In this document: positions 1-7,091 of the stretch, in pieces
Numbering within the stretch: position 1 is the first letter of the stretch
Layout of the letters: every line of letters begins with the position of its first letter
NCBI GenBank assembly: GCA_965222935.1
Contig: CBDCVA010000002.1
Location: 2,108,001-2,172,000 of the forward strand
Reading direction: 5' to 3'
Length of the DNA stretch: 64,000 nt
DNA from: CBDCVA01 sp965222935 [NCBI: Candidatus Latescibacterota bacterium]
Lineage (GTDB): Bacteria > Latescibacterota > CBDCVA01
Position numbers and translations under genes: made by a program
Notes under the pieces: model-generated
Databases searched by the model: none
Seen by the model: only the letters and a program-made list of their open reading frames with translations
What the model was told of the DNA's origin: nothing

Positions 1-437
1 AGCATGTACGCGTGGCCCCGGTCCTCCCGGAAGTCCACCGCGAAGGCGTAACCGGCCCACAGAGTCGCTAGCCGCGGATCCTCCTCAAGGCGCGATTGCC
101 CGACAACCGAGCGTGGGTCCGCCTCGCTCGGCGTCCGTGGCATGGCCTCGCTCCCGCCGAAGCGCGTGCGTACCTGGTCCACCGTCCGCTTGTAGCCGTC
201 GAACTGCATCGGGAAGTTCTTGCCCCACGTTACCGGGTCCACGGTCTGGTCGGTGAGTTCGACGACCCGGAAGAACGGGTTTTTCGCTTCCTGCTTGCGT
301 TCGAGGATGTTGACGAGCAGCGCGGCGGATCCCGCCGCCACGGCTGTGGCGACGGCTGCGATCAGCGCTATCAGGCCGATGCGGCTCCCGCGTTGGCGGC
401 GGCTGCCCGGCGGAGTGTCAAGAGGCGTCTGGGCCAT
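1..437 (-). CDS. nrfA: Ammonia-forming cytochrome c nitrite reductase, catalytic subunit, 5' part
   Basis: Runs off the left edge, so only the first ~145 residues are present. NrfA is the periplasmic pentahaem enzyme that reduces nitrite to ammonium with six electrons. The start at 437 gives a short basic N-terminus and a hydrophobic segment (about residues 20-45) that acts as signal or anchor. After this come stretches strongly typical of NrfA: VDPVTWGKNFPMQ, TVDQVRTRFGGSEA and RLEEDPRLATLWAGYAFAVD. The haem motifs lie beyond the edge. It starts 41 bp after the nrfH stop on the same strand, the usual nrfHA arrangement for dissimilatory nitrite ammonification. The family call is firm from the sequence; completeness cannot be judged. 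Confidence 0.93.
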   Translation of the reverse strand, partial: MAQTPLDTPPGSRRQRGSRIGLIALIAAVATAVAAGSAALLVNILERKQEAKNPFFRVVELTDQTVDPVTWGKNFPMQFDGYKRTVDQVRTRFGGSEAMPRTPSEADPRSVVGQSRLEEDPRLATLWAGYAFAVDFREDRGHAYM

Positions 438-478
438 GAGGCTGCCTCACGATGGGCTATGGGTGGGGGCCTGGGCCA

Positions 479-931
479 TCATCGGGGATGCCCAACCGAA
501 CGATGACAGCGAACGCACGATAGCCGCGTGCCGCCATGATGAGGCGTTTCAATGACGTCCACGACGGACTGATGGCATCGGCGGCATGTGGTTTCGGTGA
601 TCTCACGGTTGTGCGGCTTGATGCGTATGGGTTCGGCGAAGCGGCCCGAGGTGAATGCGAAAGAGTGCCAGAAGCCGTTCGAGGCCTTGGTCGCGTACTT
701 CGACAGGTAGCCCGCCGGGGTGTGGCAGTCGTTGCACGCTGCGACCGCGCGGTGGCTTGATCTGATCCAGCCGTCGTATTGCTTGCGCATAATGTGGCAG
801 TTCACGCAAGCTGCGGGATCGTCGGTCAGATACGAAATGCCCTTCGCATAGATGAAGGTATAGCCGCCGACCCCCAAGGCGAGGCCGATCGCGGCCCCGA
901 GGAGGATGCCCAAGATGGCGCGCTGCGTCAT
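479..931 (-). CDS. nrfH: Cytochrome c nitrite reductase small subunit (NapC/NirT family)
   Basis: A 150-residue membrane-anchored tetrahaem quinol dehydrogenase that passes electrons from the quinol pool to NrfA. One N-terminal transmembrane helix (about residues 7-27) is followed by four CxxCH haem motifs: CVNCH, CNDCH, CRRCH and CVRCH. Length and haem count match NrfH rather than the longer NapC. It is the first gene of the pair and is followed closely by nrfA. Upstream is a divergent intergenic region shared with the DUF362 gene. Confidence 0.95.
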   Translation of the reverse strand: MTQRAILGILLGAAIGLALGVGGYTFIYAKGISYLTDDPAACVNCHIMRKQYDGWIRSSHRAVAACNDCHTPAGYLSKYATKASNGFWHSFAFTSGRFAEPIRIKPHNREITETTCRRCHQSVVDVIETPHHGGTRLSCVRCHRSVGHPR

Positions 932-1153
932 CGAACGGAGCTCTCTAGTTGAGGGACGCGGCGCACCATGGCCTGCGATGGGAAGCTGGCGATGCTCTCA
1001 CACGTCCCGACGTTTCCAGAGTAGTGCTTCATAACCCCACTGTCCGCCCTGTGAGCTCGTCGAAGGGTGCGCTTCCCCCCTCACGAAGAACGGATCGGGG
1101 AGGTTGCGCAAGGGTGATCCTAGCATGGGCGGCCTTCTCAGAAAAGAAAGGGC

Positions 1154-1182
1154 TTGACGCTCTCGAAGGCGTGATATACTGT
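1154..1182 (+). promoter_or_regulatory. Putative sigma-70 type promoter for the DUF362 gene
   Basis: TTGACG at 1154-1159 is followed either by TATACT at 1175-1180 (15-bp spacer) or by TACTGT at 1177-1182 (17-bp spacer). This lies about 55 bp upstream of the chosen start at 1236. It is in the ~300-bp region between divergent nrfH and the DUF362 gene, where I see no other feature. Consensus similarity only. Confidence 0.45.
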
Positions 1183-1235
1183 AGGCGTCTCTGCGCTTGA
1201 TCACTTTCAACGCTTTTGGACTCCAGGGGGTTTCT

Positions 1236-3884
1236 ATGCGTGCGCTACTTGCACAGTGTGTGGCTATTGCACTCGTGGGCGCTGGCGGCGCGTCCGCGGC
1301 CGAACGCGCCACAGTCGCCGTTATTGCGTCGGACATGCCCGGCCTGGCGGTCCGGGCGCACGCCGACAGTGTCCCCTCCCAGGAGGCCATCAATGAGATG
1401 GTCCGCGAGGCGATGCTGGCTGGCGGCATCCGCGATGTGCTCAGGCCGGACGCCAGGCACGTGCTCCTCAAGCCGTGCATCGTCGTCGCCGTGAGGTCAT
1501 CCTGGCGCAACACCGACCCGCGCGCGGTCAAGGCCGTGGCGCTGGTCGTGCATGAGATCGCGCCCAAAGCCAAGATCACCGTCGGAGAGGGTCCCGGCGC
1601 CTGGATGAAAGAGGCGCGCCCGGAGGTCAAACACTGGGAGCTGACCATCGCCGACGGCTTCGAGACCGAGGGGTACTACGCCGCGTTCGAGGACCCGCGT
1701 CTGGCCGATGCCGAGATCGAGTTCGTGGACCTCAACTTCGCCGAGCCGCGTCTGGTGAAGGTGCCCGGCGGAGGCTGGGCGCGCGACGAGTACTGGATCG
1801 CAGCGCCGGTCCTCGAAGCCGATGTGGCCATCACGGTCCCGCGGATTAAGACGCATGCGGCCAGCCATGGCGGCATCACCGTGGCCATGAAGAACCAGAT
1901 GGGCGTGGCCCCGGGGATGAAGTATGGCTGGCCCAAGAAGACGGGTTACCCCTCTGGCTCGGGCAATCCCGGCATCCCGCACTCACCGGAGATCCTGGGC
2001 GAAATGATCACCGATCTCAACCTGTGCGCCGGGATCGATTTCGCCGTGGCCGAGAGTTTTCGAAGGGATTTCGACGAGCCGTGGGGTAATCGTCGCCAAT
2101 GGATCGGTGGCGTCGTTGCGGGCGCGGACATGGTGGCCGTGGATGCCGTCAGCGCCTATCTCATGGGCTTCAACCCCGAGGAGGTCGAGACGGTGGTCAA
2201 CGGCGACCGGCGCGGACTCGGCATCGGGCGTCTGGGGGCCATTGACCTCGTCGGAGAGACGGACCTTGACCGAACCCGGCGAGGCTTTGGCGGCAGCGAG
2301 ATGGGGATGGCCAACCGGCTCTGGATCGTCAGCGGTCCCCATCCGAGTACCGAAGCCGGGATGGACGCCGTGGACCCGGTGAAGCCGATCCGTAAGGGCG
2401 TCCAGGGTTTCGATGAGCCCGTTTGGTTCCAGGACGATAAGTGCGATCTGGGACAGCTTCTCGGTAAGCCGAGCGACTGCGTGGCGTTCGCTTACTGCGA
2501 GTTCGATGCGCCGAGGTCGGGACCCGCCAAGCTCCAGGTGGCCTCCGACGAGGGTATGACCGTCTGGCTCAACGGCGCTGAGGTATACCGGTTTGACGGA
2601 TGGCGGCGGGTTGAGCGGCCCAACGAGATGGTGTCCGTCGAAGTGGCCGCCGGGCGCAACGCGGTCCTGTGCCGACTGGAGCAGACGAGTCGGGTGTTCC
2701 AGTTTAGCCTGAACGTCGTGGCGGCCGACCCGGATACTCTGGCGAACCGGCACCACAGGATCAAGGGGCTTAAGTTCAGCGTCCCCGGGCCGGTGTCGGT
2801 GCGGGACGTGCTGGCGCAGGACATGCGTTTCCACGACTCGTGGGGGATGCCGGGTCAGTGGCGCGACCGCGCGTCGGTGAATCAGACCCGATCCGATTCG
2901 GTTGCCGTTGAGGGCCAAGTTCCCGAGTTGCTCCAGGCGAAAGCGCTCGGTGTCGTGCGGAGCCGCTACTTCGGGGAGAACGTGCGCGCCAGGGCTGTGG
3001 TTCGGGGCGAGGATGTCGTGATCCACTCGGCCTACACCGCCGAACTGTGGGCCGACCTCGCTGCGCTGCGAGGCCCCGGCAGATCTGCGACGGTCAGCGC
3101 GGTCGAAGTCCAGATGCGCTGGGAGGGCCCGCCGTGGCGTCTGGTGGAATCGGTCCGCGATTCGTCCGTCGTCTGGTCCGGGACGGTGCCCGACGACGCC
3201 GTTCTGGTCCTGGCTCGGCCGGACACCACCGCCACTTGGAGCGCACGCTGGACGGCGAAGCCGCCCACACCAAAGCAGAGCACGGACGTCGTGATCGGAG
3301 AGAGCACGGGCGACCTGGCAAGCGGTGTCTTCAGAGCTGGCCTTGCGCAGTCCACTGGCGGCGCTCTGCTCGCCGAGGCCTACCGTGAGGTGGTGGGTGC
3401 GGACTTGGGCATTGCGCAAGCGTGGGAGGTCTTCAACACCATCCCCGCAGGACCCATCGAGCGCGGCGATTTGCTCGACCTGATAAGCCCCTGGATGGAC
3501 GATGCTCGCGTCGCGAGCTGGACGATGACGGGTGCCGAGGTGGATTCAGTGCTGCAGCACCTGGTGAACGAGAGCATCGGAGACCCGCGCGACACGCCGC
3601 AGCTCGCCGGCTTCACTGCGGCGGTGGACCCCTCCAGGCCCGAAGGCCAGCGTGTGGTTCAGCTCTCTCTTGATCCACTGAAGACGTATCGCGTGGCCAC
3701 CGTCAACTGGCGCTCCGGCGGGTGGTATAAGCTCGCGGGGCGCGGCGAAGAAGGCGAGTGGGCCGATCTGGTCGTCCACCCGATGACGCCGTATCAAGCT
3801 GTCGAGGCTTTCTTGGCGGAGCACCGGCCCTACACGCCCGCGCAGGAGGAGCGGCTGATCGCCCGCAGCGCATTGGAGGAGTAG
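1236..3884 (+). CDS. Secreted DUF362-domain protein with 5'-nucleotidase-like C-terminal domain
   Basis: Protein of 882 residues. The start at 1236 is preferred over the upstream in-frame 1197 because AGGGGG (1225-1230) sits just before it and it gives a clean signal peptide ending near ASAAE. Residues ~30-370 resemble DUF362: a lysine-proline LKPCIVV-type segment, ITVPRIKTHAA, VAMKNQMGVAPG and a late AVDAVSAYLMGF...GLGIG segment. The middle (~410-520) looks like a beta-sandwich with MTVWLNGAEVYRF, as in PA14-like modules. The last ~200 residues resemble the 5'-nucleotidase C-terminal domain (LAQSTGGALLAEAYREV; SWTMTGAEVDSVLQ; TYRVATVNW). The typical substrate-site NGGGxR motif is not evident, so nucleotidase activity is doubtful. 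Function unknown. A second DUF362-like gene lies convergently at 5981-6994, beyond the inserted element. Confidence 0.75.
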   Translation: MRALLAQCVAIALVGAGGASAAERATVAVIASDMPGLAVRAHADSVPSQEAINEMVREAMLAGGIRDVLRPDARHVLLKPCIVVAVRSSWRNTDPRAVKAVALVVHEIAPKAKITVGEGPGAWMKEARPEVKHWELTIADGFETEGYYAAFEDPRLADAEIEFVDLNFAEPRLVKVPGGGWARDEYWIAAPVLEADVAITVPRIKTHAASHGGITVAMKNQMGVAPGMKYGWPKKTGYPSGSGNPGIPHSPEILGEMITDLNLCAGIDFAVAESFRRDFDEPWGNRRQWIGGVVAGADMVAVDAVSAYLMGFNPEEVETVVNGDRRGLGIGRLGAIDLVGETDLDRTRRGFGGSEMGMANRLWIVSGPHPSTEAGMDAVDPVKPIRKGVQGFDEPVWFQDDKCDLGQLLGKPSDCVAFAYCEFDAPRSGPAKLQVASDEGMTVWLNGAEVYRFDGWRRVERPNEMVSVEVAAGRNAVLCRLEQTSRVFQFSLNVVAADPDTLANRHHRIKGLKFSVPGPVSVRDVLAQDMRFHDSWGMPGQWRDRASVNQTRSDSVAVEGQVPELLQAKALGVVRSRYFGENVRARAVVRGEDVVIHSAYTAELWADLAALRGPGRSATVSAVEVQMRWEGPPWRLVESVRDSSVVWSGTVPDDAVLVLARPDTTATWSARWTAKPPTPKQSTDVVIGESTGDLASGVFRAGLAQSTGGALLAEAYREVVGADLGIAQAWEVFNTIPAGPIERGDLLDLISPWMDDARVASWTMTGAEVDSVLQHLVNESIGDPRDTPQLAGFTAAVDPSRPEGQRVVQLSLDPLKTYRVATVNWRSGGWYKLAGRGEEGEWADLVVHPMTPYQAVEAFLAEHRPYTPAQEERLIARSALEE

Positions 3885-3897
3885 CCGAGCCCCCCCG

Positions 3898-3905
3898 GTT
3901 CGGAT
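3898..3905 (+). repeat. Left 8-bp target-site duplication (GTTCGGAT)
   Basis: GTTCGGAT directly abuts the left terminal inverted repeat. The same 8 bp in the same orientation abuts the right repeat at 5921-5928. The duplication lies just after the stop of the DUF362 gene, so the insertion hit the short spacer between two convergent genes. Confidence 0.9.
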
Positions 3906-3929
3906 GGGAATTAAGCACTTAGTTTCCGG
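3906..3929 (+). repeat. Left terminal inverted repeat
   Basis: Begins GGGAATTAAGCACTT and ends AGTTTCCGG. It pairs with 5896-5920 on the other strand, from which it differs by one missing G after CACTT. Confidence 0.9.
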
Positions 3930-3984
3930 CGGATGGCAAGAAACTACTTGACTACACGCAGAAAACAACAATATTGTGAGTAGT

Positions 3985-4069
3985 GTGGCAGGAGGGGATC
4001 GAACCCTCAAGACCCGATGAGGTCGTCAGTTTTCCAAACTGATGCGTATACCAATTCCGCCACTGCCGT
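3985..4069 (-). tRNA. Class II tRNA, anticodon GGA (serine codons) on a leucine-type body
   Basis: On the minus strand the D arm reads GCG-GAATTGGTATA-CGC. The anticodon stem-loop is TCAGT-TTGGAAA-ACTGA (anticodon GGA). The 17-nt variable arm has a GACC/GGTC stem, and the T arm is GAGGG-TTCGATC-CCCTC. The acceptor pairs GGCAG with CTGCC, but the two outermost pairs are A-C and C-A mismatches, and no CCA is encoded. The D-arm sequence and A at position 73 are leucine-tRNA-like (compare the tRNA-Leu at 29643-29730), whereas GGA reads UCC/UCU serine codons. It could be a functional serine tRNA, a chimera charged with leucine, or a decaying gene. It lies 56 bp inside the left end of the insertion. 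Confidence 0.7.
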
Positions 4070-4078
4070 GTGACATAG

Positions 4079-4106
4079 ACCCGGAGATGTTACCGCATCT
4101 CCGGGT
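4079..4106. terminator. Strong hairpin, 11-bp perfect stem
   Basis: ACCCGGAGATG (4079-4089) and CATCTCCGGGT (4096-4106) form a perfect stem around a 6-nt loop. On the plus strand TTTCTCCTT follows, so it may end leftward-to-rightward transcription. On the minus strand it would lie in the leader of the tRNA transcript. Confidence 0.5.
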
Positions 4107-4111
4107 TTCTC

Positions 4112-4143
4112 CTTATAGAGGAGCGAAGTTCTGCAAGAGTCAA
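4112..4143 (-). promoter_or_regulatory. Possible promoter for the element-borne tRNA
   Basis: On the minus strand TTGACT (4143-4138) is followed by TATAAG (4117-4112), or by TCTATA with an 18-bp spacer, upstream of the tRNA. Spacing is not ideal and the hairpin at 4079-4106 would be transcribed. Weak evidence. Confidence 0.3.
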
Positions 4144-4268
4144 TTCTACATTTGTGCGGGGCCTTCCTGCTATGATAAGTGTAGTGCGGGGAGAATTTAG
4201 GTCAACCAAGCGCAATATCCGCAGTAACTTAACACGTTCCGCGCTCGCGCCCCCGGTCAGTTTTTACC

Positions 4269-5111
4269 ATGAAAGCATTAACATTCCCTCGATATTTCCG
4301 TACCTTCCCGTCTGTCAGCTACCAAGTAGGGGCCGTTTTGGTGTCGGGTCTCCTGCTGAATACAACGGCCCAATTTAAGGGATCGGGGTAGCTCCCTGTT
4401 CTGGGGTAAATAGGCAGGGCTTCCCGCAATCCCTGCGAGGTGCTGGCAAGGCCCGGCACCATTCGTATTCGTATCTGGTGTGGATGCGTCAGGGATTGTA
4501 GGGGAAGGTGGGTCCGGCTGGTCCTGTGGGTCCACAGGGTTCTCGTGGGGAGAAGGGAGAGCAAGGGGAGGAGGGTCTACAGGGGGAGCAGGGTCTACAA
4601 GGGGAGCGAGGTGAGCAGGGTTCTGAGGGGGAGCAGGGAAGAGCAAGGGGAGCGAGGTGAGCAGGGTCCACAAGGGGAACAGGGCTCTCGTGGAGAGCAA
4701 GGTTCTCAAGGTGAGAGAGGCGAGAAGGGAGATCAAGGTGAGCGCGGCGAGCAAGGTGAACAGGGACCGCAAGGTCCCGAAGGCCCACAAGGCCCGGAGG
4801 GAGACCCGTTTCCTGATAGGACAGAGGGAGAGCAGGGCGAGATCGTTCTGTTGTTCCAGATCACGGGAGACCTGTTTAATCGGTATGGTGAACTCATACT
4901 GGAGCATGAGGACATCCACAGCTATTCTACGATAGCGCTTCGGTTCAAGGTATCGGAGGACAGTGAGTGGGTGGTGTTTGACAATGATCTTCAAAGTGAC
5001 ATCAATGGGTGGTGGTGGTCGGCGGAAGGTGAGATAGTCATCAACAGGTCCTCTGACACTGAGCCTCCGCCTGTGCCTGTGGGTTCAATCGTGGAGGTCA
5101 CCATTAGTTGA
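4269..5111 (+). pseudogene. Frameshifted secreted collagen-like (Gly-X-Y) protein gene
   Basis: The parts of one secreted collagen-like protein are present but not in one frame. Positions 4269-4391 encode a 40-residue signal-peptide-like start (hydrophobic VGAVLVSGLLLNTTAQ) ending at TAG. From 4511 to about 4637, 14 Gly-X-Y triplets ([15 protein letters not shown] ...) lie in a different frame, preceded by an in-frame TAG at 4499. Near 4637-4642 one extra A shifts the frame. About 19 more triplets then lead into a ~100-residue C-terminal domain with [16 protein letters not shown] and ending IVEVTIS at 5111. X-Y positions are mostly Glu-Gln and Pro-Gln. Either a decayed gene or indel errors in repetitive DNA. 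Bacterial collagen-like proteins are usually surface or tail fibres; the role here is unknown. Confidence 0.7.
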
Positions 5112-5200
5112 TCTATGGCAATGTGGGAGTTGCAAGATCGCCTTGGTTACGGACAATAAGGAGATAGCCCTGGCGTGAGGATGGGGGTGTAGTGGAGTAT

Positions 5201-5229
5201 GCCCGGTCGAGGATGGGCCTCGACCGGGC
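5201..5229. terminator. Strong hairpin, 12-bp perfect stem
   Basis: GCCCGGTCGAGG (5201-5212) and CCTCGACCGGGC (5218-5229) pair perfectly around a 5-nt loop. There is no T-run after it. It lies between the collagen-like region and the small ORF at 5265, so it could be a terminator or an RNA-processing or attenuator structure. Confidence 0.5.
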
Positions 5230-5264
5230 GCTATCACCATACAACCCGTAGGGAGGGTTGCACG

Positions 5265-5468
5265 ATGAATAAACCCATTGAAGGAGGAGAAGATATTGCG
5301 AGGGGCCTGAGGCTCTTGCACTCACTGGTTGAAGGTGAGGGACAGCAAAGATGGGCAATAAAGTTGAAGGTTGATGCCATAGATGAAAAGATTGACCTAC
5401 TCATCAAGAGTTTGGATAATTTTGAGAAGCGCCAGATGCTCATTATGAGAGCGCTTAAGATAGTCTGA
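5265..5468 (+). CDS. Small coiled-coil-type protein, element-borne
   Basis: 67 residues, unrecognised. The ATG at 5265 follows GGGAGGG (5251-5257) at a normal spacing, which decides the start. Residues ~30-62 have heptad-like hydrophobic spacing (VDAIDEKIDLLIKSLDNFEK), so a short helical coiled coil is likely. No signal peptide or cysteine motif. It lies 3' of the 5201-5229 hairpin inside the inserted element and may be cargo or an accessory protein. Confidence 0.6.
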   Translation: MNKPIEGGEDIARGLRLLHSLVEGEGQQRWAIKLKVDAIDEKIDLLIKSLDNFEKRQMLIMRALKIV

Positions 5469-5626
5469 GTCGCTTTCTCCTGGACGTCTGTCCTTCACAC
5501 GGTCATACTGGTCGCTCAAGTCTCGTATTCGAGTAGGAGCGGCTATGGCAATCTCACTCGTTGTCATGGTGACACCTCTTACTATTAGCTAGGGGGTATG
5601 GGGTGATAGATCAAGGAGATGCCGGT

Positions 5627-5770
5627 ATGCAATCACAACATGCTCCCGCTATCATTCTGATAGAAGCACTGGCTTGTGCCATCCATACCCTCAAGATTCA
5701 ACCGATGCATCAAAACTCCGAAGATCAGTTTCTGAGCAGATTTCACCAGATTCTCCACGGGCACCTATAA
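5627..5770 (+). CDS. Very small hypothetical protein, element-borne
   Basis: 47 residues, starting MQSQHAPAIILIEALACAIH and ending HGHL. AAGGAG lies 7 nt before the ATG, better than for any competing ORF here. The first half is helical and hydrophobic. A minus-strand ORF of 63 codons (5691-5882) overlaps it antisense; only one is likely real. Function unknown. Confidence 0.4.
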   Translation: MQSQHAPAIILIEALACAIHTLKIQPMHQNSEDQFLSRFHQILHGHL

Positions 5771-5895
5771 GACAGGAGTGATGAGTTTTGTGCTGATGTC
5801 GAAGTATACTACAGTACCGTTCTATCAACTCTTGCGGCATTGGATCGCCAGCCCTGGAAAGAAGATACTCCCTGAAATCCATGTCGTCTCTCCCC

Positions 5896-5920
5896 CCGGA
5901 AACTCAAGTGCTTAATTCCC
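5896..5920 (-). repeat. Right terminal inverted repeat
   Basis: Read on the minus strand from 5920 it begins GGGAATTAAGCACTT and continues GAGTTTCCGG. It is the inverted partner of 3906-3929. Confidence 0.9.
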
Positions 5921-5928
5921 GTTCGGAT
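5921..5928 (+). repeat. Right 8-bp target-site duplication (GTTCGGAT)
   Basis: Perfect direct copy of 3898-3905. Removing the element and one copy restores a short spacer between the two convergent DUF362-like genes. Confidence 0.9.
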
Positions 5929-5980
5929 GAGGGGTTGTCCCGAGTCTGTCGAAGGATGGGCTGCCAAGGGTTCCCACAGG

Positions 5981-6994
5981 CTAGCGGTTCATGCGTCCCG
6001 TAGGCGCTCCGGCGGGGCCCTCGAAGAGCGTCTCCTCCTGCGGCACCCCGGGGACGGCTGCGCCGTTGAGCTTGATGTCAGCCCACGCGATCTGTCCTAC
6101 ACCGGTTTGAGCCGCCAAGGCGAGACCTGGCACATCCCCCGGCGTGGCGCCTAGAAGCTGCGATGCCACGGCATCCAGGGCGCACGGATCGGTGCTCGCA
6201 AGGATGGCGTTAGCTGCTTCCGCTTCTTCCCCGACGCGCGGGCGCAGCGCATCGGCGAAAGTGTAGAGCGGTCCGACGGCGCTGATGAGATCCACACGGG
6301 CGGAATCGCTCGGCGCTCCTTCGCCCGCCAGGGCCGCCACCGTATCCAGCGCCCCGTGGACGCCCCCATCCTCGTCGCGCCACAGTGCCGGAACGAGGAT
6401 CACCGCGTCGGTCATGACCACGGGCTCAGGGAGGTCGCAGGTGGCCCCAGTGAGGGCGGTCGGCGATGGCAGGGCCCTCGAGGGCACATCACTCAACTCG
6501 ACGATCCGAACGCTCACGCCCTCTCCGGGCGCCTTGGCCAGTCGCGCATAGCTCGCGGGGACCTGGCTTCCGGCGGGGATGGCGATCGTCAGTTGGGGAT
6601 CCCGGTACACGTCGGCGCACAGGCGGATGACGGCCCCGAGCACCCTCACGTCCGTTGTCGCCTCGGGCCGGACCGTCGGTAGCAGCAAGATGGCTTGGGT
6701 GCCCGGCGACGAGACAGGACCTAGGCCGTACGAGAGGTTGTTGCTCCACCGGACGAGGGTGAGCACCGCGTCCGGCTTGAGCGCGGCGTCTCGCGGTCTG
6801 GGTTCGTCGAGCAGTTCGTAGTCGCTGGTGACTGAGCCGACTACGGATTGTCCAGGTCGTGTGGCGGCGGTCACTCCGTCCACACCCAGGCGCTCGGGCC
6901 CGATGGGAAAGACCAGCGGGAGCGTTCCCGCCACAAGGGCAATCAGGACGACAAGCGCGATCGGGATGCTGTGACTATGTTGCTCTTGAGCCAT
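5981..6994 (-). CDS. Membrane-anchored DUF362-like protein
   Basis: 337 residues. An N-terminal hydrophobic segment (about 10-29, IPIALVVLIALVAGTLPLV) makes a signal anchor. The C-terminal third (STDPCALDAVASQLLGATPG...GVGQIAWADIKLNG) matches the end of DUF362 domains, where an Asp-Ala-Val helix is followed by a Gly-rich loop. The N-terminal part is divergent. It is convergent with the larger DUF362 gene at 1236-3884 and divergent from the GNAT gene at 7092. Function unknown; DUF362 proteins often carry or neighbour iron-sulfur domains, but no cysteine cluster is visible here. Confidence 0.6.
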   Translation of the reverse strand: MAQEQHSHSIPIALVVLIALVAGTLPLVFPIGPERLGVDGVTAATRPGQSVVGSVTSDYELLDEPRPRDAALKPDAVLTLVRWSNNLSYGLGPVSSPGTQAILLLPTVRPEATTDVRVLGAVIRLCADVYRDPQLTIAIPAGSQVPASYARLAKAPGEGVSVRIVELSDVPSRALPSPTALTGATCDLPEPVVMTDAVILVPALWRDEDGGVHGALDTVAALAGEGAPSDSARVDLISAVGPLYTFADALRPRVGEEAEAANAILASTDPCALDAVASQLLGATPGDVPGLALAAQTGVGQIAWADIKLNGAAVPGVPQEETLFEGPAGAPTGRMNR

Positions 6995-7091
6995 GTTCCG
7001 GGCACATAGTGTAGTCCGCGCTCCCCTCAGACCAAAAATCCCTTACATTAACTCTGATCTCATTCCAGACGGGATGCGAAGAAGAGACAGA

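Larger units (their letters stand above)
3906..5920. mobile_element. Non-autonomous TIR element with tRNA and collagen-like cargo
   Basis: Both ends read inward as GGGAATTAAGCACTT followed by (G)AGTTTCCGG: 3906-3929 on the plus strand, 5920-5896 on the minus strand. They match over 24-25 positions with one gapped base. A perfect direct duplication GTTCGGAT flanks them, so the boundaries are exact and the insertion is probably recent. Inside are a class II tRNA (3985-4069), two strong hairpins, a frameshifted collagen-like gene (4269-5111) and two small ORFs (5265-5468, 5627-5770). The interior is visibly more A+T rich than its surroundings. No transposase of any family is recognisable, so movement must have used an enzyme supplied in trans. 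Eight-bp duplications occur with several IS families (for example IS1595, IS66, ISAs1, IS256); I cannot assign one. Confidence 0.88.

Noticed and set aside
1983-3419. Long minus-strand open frame of 478 codons
   Set aside because: Antisense to the DUF362 gene, His/Arg-rich shadow of high-G+C coding sequence, no family resemblance.
4278-4994. 238-codon minus-strand Pro/Leu-rich frame
   Set aside because: Mirror image of the Gly-X-Y repeat; composition follows from the collagen triplets.
5691-5882. 63-codon minus-strand ORF near the right end of the inserted element
   Set aside because: Overlaps antisense the ORF at 5627-5770, which has the better ribosome site; no recognisable family. Not fully excluded, as GGGGGA precedes its ATG.
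3906-5920. Reading the segment as a prophage remnant or tRNA-integrated island
   Set aside because: The ends are inverted repeats with an 8-bp duplication, not direct repeats of a tRNA 3' end, and no integrase or phage gene is present.
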